Positions 15,071 to 18,645 of a stretch of 18,645 bases of DNA are shown piece by piece. Position 1 is the stretch's first letter. Each line of letters starts with the position of its first letter. Source of the stretch: UBA8437 sp003445035 (GTDB lineage Bacteria; Planctomycetota; Planctomycetia; Planctomycetales; Planctomycetaceae); assembly GCA_937901285.1 (NCBI GenBank), contig CALCHI010000584.1, positions 1-18,645 of the forward strand, given 5' to 3'. The notes beneath the pieces are model-generated. The model was given only the letters and a program-made list of their open reading frames with translations. It was not told the DNA's origin and searched no databases. The translations under genes were made by a program, and so were the position numbers.

Positions 15071-16240
15071 ATGGGCACCACCATGGCCGAACACTCAAGA
15101 CGCTCGATGCTTCGCACAACCGCTGCCGGTCTCGCCGGAGGGCTCTCGACAAGTCTCCTGGCCGGTCAACCACGGACCCAGGCTCCGGAATTCCGGGTCC
15201 ACGATACCAGCGTGATCAGCCACCTGGCTCATCGCTATCACGGCTGGCCCACGTTGGCCCGCCGCAGGAACGGCCAGCTGCTGCTGGTCTGCTCGGGTGG
15301 CCGTGAATCGCACGTCTGCCCGTTCGGGCGCGTCGAACTGATGCGCAGCGATGACGGCGGCGTTCACTGGACCTGGCCACAGACCCTGGTCGACACCGCC
15401 ATCGACGACCGCGACGCCGGGGTTGTCGAAACCCCCAGGGGCTCGCTGCTGGTCACCACGTTCACGTCGCTGTCCTTCGAACAACCCAGGTACTTCGCCA
15501 GGGCCGACAAGCAACAGATCGCTCGCTGGAAGGCGGCCCGCGATCGCGTGCCCGAATCCACGCGGAAGAAGATGCTCGGCGAATGGATCATCCGCTCGGC
15601 CGACGGAGGCCAGACCTGGTCACCCCCCTCCCGCTGTGGAGTCAACAGTCCCCATGGACCCGTCGCACTCTCGGACGGACGACTGCTCTACGCCGGCAAG
15701 GAACTCTACAACGACAAGAACCGTATCGGAGCTTCGGTTTCCACCGACGACGGCGTCACCTGGAAGTGGCTGGGCACCATCCCCACCCGGCCGGGGGACG
15801 ATCACCGCCAGTACCACGAATTGCATGCCGTCGAGGCCGCTCCCGGCCGCCTGATCGCTCATATCCGCAACCACAACCCCAAGAGTGCCGGCGAGACGCT
15901 GCAGAGCGAGTCAACCGACGGCGGTCGGACCTGGACCACGCCCCACGAGATCGGCGTCTGGGGTCTGCCCTCGCACCTGCTGAAGCTGGCCGACGGCCGA
16001 CTGCTGATGAGTTACGGACACCGTCGCAAGCCGTTCGGCAACCAGGTGCGGCTCAGCGACGACGCCGGCAAGACCTGGTCGGAACCCATCGGGCTCTCGG
16101 TGGATGGCGCCGGCGGCGACCTGGGATACCCCTCGACGGTCCAGCTCGACAACGGCCACCTGGTCACCGCCTGGTACGAGAAGATGAAGGGCTCGTCGTT
16201 GGCCGTGCTCAGGCAGGCGAGGTGGCAATTGAAGGGTTAG
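15071..16240 (+). CDS. Tat-exported sialidase-like (Asp-box/BNR) protein
   Basis: The 389-residue protein has a Tat signal, SRRSMLRTTAAGLAGGLSTS at residues 9-28, matching SRRxFLK closely. It is predicted to be exported folded. Five Asp boxes (S-x-D-x-G-x-T-W type) lie at 93-100 (SDDGGVHW), 176-183 (SADGGQTW), 224-231 (STDDGVTW), 281-288 (STDGGRTW) and 329-336 (SDDAGKTW), which defines a six-bladed sialidase-fold propeller. Typical blade text such as SDGRLL, ADGRLLMSYG and YPSTVQLDNGHLVTAWYE is present. The FRIP motif of true sialidases is not evident (RYHGWPTL stands there), so activity on sialic acid is uncertain. It begins 12 bases after the VWA gene. ATG 15083 is an alternative start, which would keep the Tat motif. 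Confidence 0.87.
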   Translation: MGTTMAEHSRRSMLRTTAAGLAGGLSTSLLAGQPRTQAPEFRVHDTSVISHLAHRYHGWPTLARRRNGQLLLVCSGGRESHVCPFGRVELMRSDDGGVHWTWPQTLVDTAIDDRDAGVVETPRGSLLVTTFTSLSFEQPRYFARADKQQIARWKAARDRVPESTRKKMLGEWIIRSADGGQTWSPPSRCGVNSPHGPVALSDGRLLYAGKELYNDKNRIGASVSTDDGVTWKWLGTIPTRPGDDHRQYHELHAVEAAPGRLIAHIRNHNPKSAGETLQSESTDGGRTWTTPHEIGVWGLPSHLLKLADGRLLMSYGHRRKPFGNQVRLSDDAGKTWSEPIGLSVDGAGGDLGYPSTVQLDNGHLVTAWYEKMKGSSLAVLRQARWQLKG

Positions 16241-16297
16241 CCCTTCGGGTACGGATTCGGACAACATCGCAAGACGACGCTACCAGGAGACCGACGG

Positions 16298-17296
16298 ATG
16301 AATCGCGTGCGGATGGGTGTGATCGGGTTGGGCTGGTTCGGCGTCAAGCACTGCGAGGCCCTGGCAGCCATTCCGCAGGTCGAACTGGCCGCCGTCTGCA
16401 CGCGGACCGAGTCGCGACTGGCCGAGGTCGCTGCCACGTTTGAGGTGCCATCCGCCCACACCGACTACAACCAGTTGCTGGCCGATCCCGACATCGACGC
16501 CGTCAGCATCGTCACCATGTGGGACCAGCACACCGAGCCCGCCCTGGCGGCGCTGGCGGCTGGGAAACACGTCTTCCTGGAAAAACCGATGGCCTCCACC
16601 ACCGAGGACTGCCGGGCCATCGTTGCTGCTGCCGGTGCCAGCGATCGGGCCTTCATGGTCGGACACATCTGCCGCTTCAATCCCCGTTACGCTGCGGCGA
16701 AGCAGGAAATCGACGAGGGAAAGATCGGACGGATCATCTCGATGTACGCTCGCAGAAACATCCCCGCAGCGGTCACCACCGAGATTCTCGAAAAGATCGG
16801 GCCGATCATCGGCGACGGCGTCCACGACACCGACCTGATGCTGTGGTACTCCGGGGAGCAGGTCGTCTCGGCCTACGCCCAGTCGCTCTCGTGGCGGAAC
16901 AAGCCCCACCCCGACCTCGGCTGGACCATGTTTCGATTCGCCTCGGGTGCCATCGGTGTACTCGAGAACGTCTGGTGCCTGCCCGACCACACGCCGTTCC
17001 AGATCGACGAACGGCTGGAGATCATCGGCACCGAGGGATCAATCCACGTCCAGGAAACTCACCCCAACTTCTCGATCGTTGACGCCGATGGCTGGCGATC
17101 GCCCGATACGACCTACTGGCCAACCCACTTCGGGAGACTGCGGGGAGCACTCGTCGACGAACTGGCCTACTTCGCCACCTGCGTCCAGGAGGGACGGAAA
17201 CCCGACGTGATCACGCCCGAGGAATCGCTGGCCGCCGTCGAGGCCTGCCTGGCCGCCGAGCGGTCCGCAACCACCGGCGAGGTCGTGCGATTGTAG
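16298..17296 (+). CDS. Gfo/Idh/MocA family NAD(P)-dependent oxidoreductase
   Basis: The 332-residue protein has a Rossmann GxGxxG as GLGWFG at 10-15, the pattern DPDIDAVSIVT near 63-73, HTEPALAALAAGKHVFLEKPMA with the conserved EKP at 95-97, VGHICRFNPRY near 121-131, and GDGVHDTDLMLW at 172-183 with the His176/Asp177 catalytic pair. Family members oxidise or epimerise sugars and inositols with NAD(P), and some take part in 3-keto-glycoside or sialic-acid breakdown. It lacks a signal peptide and is likely cytoplasmic. AGGAGA lies seven bases before ATG 16298. It stands between two sialidase-fold genes, so it probably acts on a sugar released by one of them; the sugar cannot be named from sequence. 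Confidence 0.9.
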   Translation: MNRVRMGVIGLGWFGVKHCEALAAIPQVELAAVCTRTESRLAEVAATFEVPSAHTDYNQLLADPDIDAVSIVTMWDQHTEPALAALAAGKHVFLEKPMASTTEDCRAIVAAAGASDRAFMVGHICRFNPRYAAAKQEIDEGKIGRIISMYARRNIPAAVTTEILEKIGPIIGDGVHDTDLMLWYSGEQVVSAYAQSLSWRNKPHPDLGWTMFRFASGAIGVLENVWCLPDHTPFQIDERLEIIGTEGSIHVQETHPNFSIVDADGWRSPDTTYWPTHFGRLRGALVDELAYFATCVQEGRKPDVITPEESLAAVEACLAAERSATTGEVVRL

Positions 17297-17374
17297 AGTG
17301 GGATACGCCGGCGACAGCACCAGCAACAACACCGTCAACATTCTCACCGAGCAACGCCCCGCCTCAATTCAGTT

Positions 17375-17389
17375 TCTGGAGTCTCCAGA
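17375..17389. promoter_or_regulatory. 15-base palindrome upstream of the second sialidase-like gene
   Basis: TCTGGAG and CTCCAGA form a perfect inverted repeat with one central base (17375-17389), in the 162-base gap between the oxidoreductase and the next gene. Its size and symmetry fit a repressor operator. No protein can be assigned, and chance is possible. Confidence 0.35.
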
Positions 17390-17458
17390 CAAGTCGACCT
17401 CCTTTGACTGCATGAAGTCCCCCGAAAGGGTCACAAAATCGGCCCCAGGAGCCACCCA

Positions 17459-18562
17459 ATGCTGCAGATCCTCGAACAGGACGTCATCTCAAGGGATCCC
17501 AACCGGGCAGCCTTCATGCCGGTGATCACGCCGCTGTCCAGCGGCGAGTGGCTGGCCTGCCAACACGTCGGGACCGCCCTGGCCAGCCCGGACAATGACA
17601 TCGAGGTGCTCGACTCGTCCGACCAGGGCCACACCTGGAACAGCCACGGCACGTTTCGCACCGAGACTGACGTCGGGTTCGCCTATCGCGGGCCCGAAAT
17701 CGCCGAACTGCCCGACGGGCGGCTGCTGATGACCACCTGCCGGTTTCACAACGAGGGGAAGAACCTCTTCGACTTCGAGACCGAAGCCCTCGAGCGGCCC
17801 GACCTGCTGCTGTACTGGTCGGAGGACAAGGGGCAGACCTGGAGTGACGCGCAGCTGTTGACCATCGACGCCCTGCCACCCGAGAAATACACCGCCAACG
17901 GGGCGGGGCGATTCCTGCAGCTGGCCGAGAACCGCTGGCTGTACTTCATCGAAACCTGGAAGCCAACCGGCTACGACGGGCCACCCGACCAGAAGGCCGC
18001 CTTTGTCGTGTCGGAAGACCAGGGCCGGACCTGGGGCGACTTGACCGTGGTCGCCGACGACACCAGCGGCCGGCTGCTTTACTGGGACATGATGGAGTGC
18101 GTGCTGCCCGACGGCCGGATCTACGCGATGTTCTGGACTCACCTCCACGGGACCAAGGACGACCTGAACAATCACTGGAGCGTGTCGGAGGATGGCGGGC
18201 GGACCTGGTCAGAACCGCGACCGACCAACCTCCGCGGACAGGTCTGCAGCCCCATCGCCCTGCCCGACGGCCGCGTGGCCGCCATCTACAACCACCGCCA
18301 CGACCCACACGGGATCCACGTCGCGGTCAGCGAAGACCTCGAAACGTTCGACCTCGACAACCAGGTGGTCGTGTTCGACGCGGGGGCCGAGGCGCAGCTG
18401 GGAGACACCAAGACCGACGCCTTCTTCGAGGAACACCTGCTGATCGGGTTCGGCAAGCCCTGCGGACACTTCGAACCCGACACCGGCACCCTGCTGACCT
18501 ACTTCTGGTGCACCAGCGGCGGTATCACCCACACCCGCTGGGTACGGCTGGGCACGCTCTAG
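17459..18562 (+). CDS. Sialidase-like (Asp-box/BNR) protein without signal peptide
   Basis: The 367-residue protein is a second sialidase-fold propeller with four Asp boxes: 53-60 (SSDQGHTW), 121-128 (SEDKGQTW), 185-192 (SEDQGRTW) and 243-250 (SEDGGRTW). FAYRGPEIAELPDGRLLMT near 74-92 sits where the sialidase Arg motif (YRIP) is expected, and retains the Arg at position 77. No signal peptide or membrane helix is present, so it should be cytoplasmic, unlike the other copy. ATG 17459 is preceded by AGGAG at 17447-17451. The two propellers share only the box pattern by eye, so they are distant paralogues rather than a recent duplication. Substrate unknown; glycosidase, lyase or non-catalytic binding are all possible. 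Confidence 0.85.
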   Translation: MLQILEQDVISRDPNRAAFMPVITPLSSGEWLACQHVGTALASPDNDIEVLDSSDQGHTWNSHGTFRTETDVGFAYRGPEIAELPDGRLLMTTCRFHNEGKNLFDFETEALERPDLLLYWSEDKGQTWSDAQLLTIDALPPEKYTANGAGRFLQLAENRWLYFIETWKPTGYDGPPDQKAAFVVSEDQGRTWGDLTVVADDTSGRLLYWDMMECVLPDGRIYAMFWTHLHGTKDDLNNHWSVSEDGGRTWSEPRPTNLRGQVCSPIALPDGRVAAIYNHRHDPHGIHVAVSEDLETFDLDNQVVVFDAGAEAQLGDTKTDAFFEEHLLIGFGKPCGHFEPDTGTLLTYFWCTSGGITHTRWVRLGTL

Positions 18563-18570
18563 GAGCCAAC

Positions 18571-18582
18571 CGGCCGCGGCCG
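18571..18582. other. GC-only palindrome between convergent genes
   Basis: CGGCCGCGGCCG is a perfect 12-base palindrome in the 38-base gap between the second sialidase-like gene and the convergent gene at the right edge. It could act in terminating both transcripts, but no T-run follows in either direction. Confidence 0.25.
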
Positions 18583-18600
18583 CCGCCCGCAAGCCAACCC

Positions 18601-18645
18601 TCAGCCCTTCTTCTTTGCCGCCGGCTTCTTGTCTTCGGGCTTCTT
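18601..18645 (-). CDS. Lysine-rich C-terminus of a gene cut by the window edge
   Basis: On the minus strand the last 45 bases read in one frame as KKPEDKKPAAKKKG followed by TGA at 18603-18601. The Lys/Pro/Ala tail is typical of coding sequence: charged C-terminal tails like this occur on histone-like DNA-binding proteins, ribosomal proteins and some secreted enzymes. The body of the protein is outside the window, so no family can be named. It would be convergent with the sialidase-like gene. Confidence 0.5.
   Translation of the reverse strand, partial: KKPEDKKPAAKKKG

Noticed and set aside
13727..15094. Minus-strand open frame of 455 codons opposite the end of obg and the VWA gene
   Set aside because: The opposite strand encodes complete G-domain and VWA motifs; the antisense product looks like a composition artefact.
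17419..17430. CCC-CGAAA-GGG hairpin as a terminator or riboswitch
   Set aside because: The stem is only three to four base pairs, with no T-run and no larger conserved structure.
17404..17436. Promoter from TTGACT upstream of the second sialidase-like gene
   Set aside because: No acceptable -10 box occurs 16-18 bases downstream; the nearest AT-rich stretch is too far.

Overview
The window is dense, GC-rich (roughly two-thirds by eye) bacterial chromosome with almost no non-coding DNA. No rRNA, tRNA, CRISPR array, insertion sequence or phage gene is visible. The gene content suggests a member of the Planctomycetota: two sialidase-fold (Asp-box) proteins around a Gfo/Idh/MocA oxidoreductase, a secreted right-handed beta-helix protein, a CoxE/COG4867-like VWA protein beside a short Obg, and several secreted or orphan proteins with no recognisable family. 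That assignment is inference from gene content, not a phylogenetic result.

Left part (1-6251). The end of nusB enters on the plus strand and meets rdgB tail-to-tail with a 4-base overlap. The minus strand then carries one tightly packed array, in transcription order argB, argD, argF, rph, an unidentified exported protein and rdgB. Three junctions are GTGA or ATGA stop/start overlaps, so translational coupling is likely. ArgB, ArgD and ArgF are three steps of arginine synthesis; Rph trims tRNA 3' ends and RdgB removes non-canonical purine nucleotides. A good sigma70-type promoter (TTGATT, 16 bp, TACAAT on the minus strand) lies about 70 bases upstream of argB. ArgF has Asp where the family's catalytic Cys normally sits (HDLP for HCLP). 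ArgD and NusB both carry low-complexity Ser/Glu/Asp tails encoded by short tandem repeats.

Middle (6252-12926). A 419-base divergent intergenic region is followed on the plus strand by an unidentified 161-residue protein, a secreted beta-helix protein, tadA (tRNA wobble adenosine deaminase), a pabA/trpG-type glutamine amidotransferase, moeA (molybdenum insertion into molybdopterin) and lnt (apolipoprotein N-acyltransferase). This run is close-spaced housekeeping without an obvious common pathway.

Right part (12927-18562). obg lacks a C-terminal extension and has an unusual G4 motif. It overlaps by four bases a VWA-domain protein, which is followed 12 bases later by a Tat-signal sialidase-like protein, then a Gfo/Idh/MocA dehydrogenase and a second sialidase-like protein with no signal peptide. 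The last three look like a small carbohydrate-processing cassette whose substrate cannot be read from sequence. At the right edge a lysine-rich C-terminus of a minus-strand gene is cut by the window end.

I do not see a clearly new defence, mobile or signalling system. The best candidates for follow-up are the variant ArgF active site, the Obg G4 variant coupled to a VWA protein, the sialidase/oxidoreductase/sialidase cassette, and the repeat-encoded acidic tails on NusB and ArgD.
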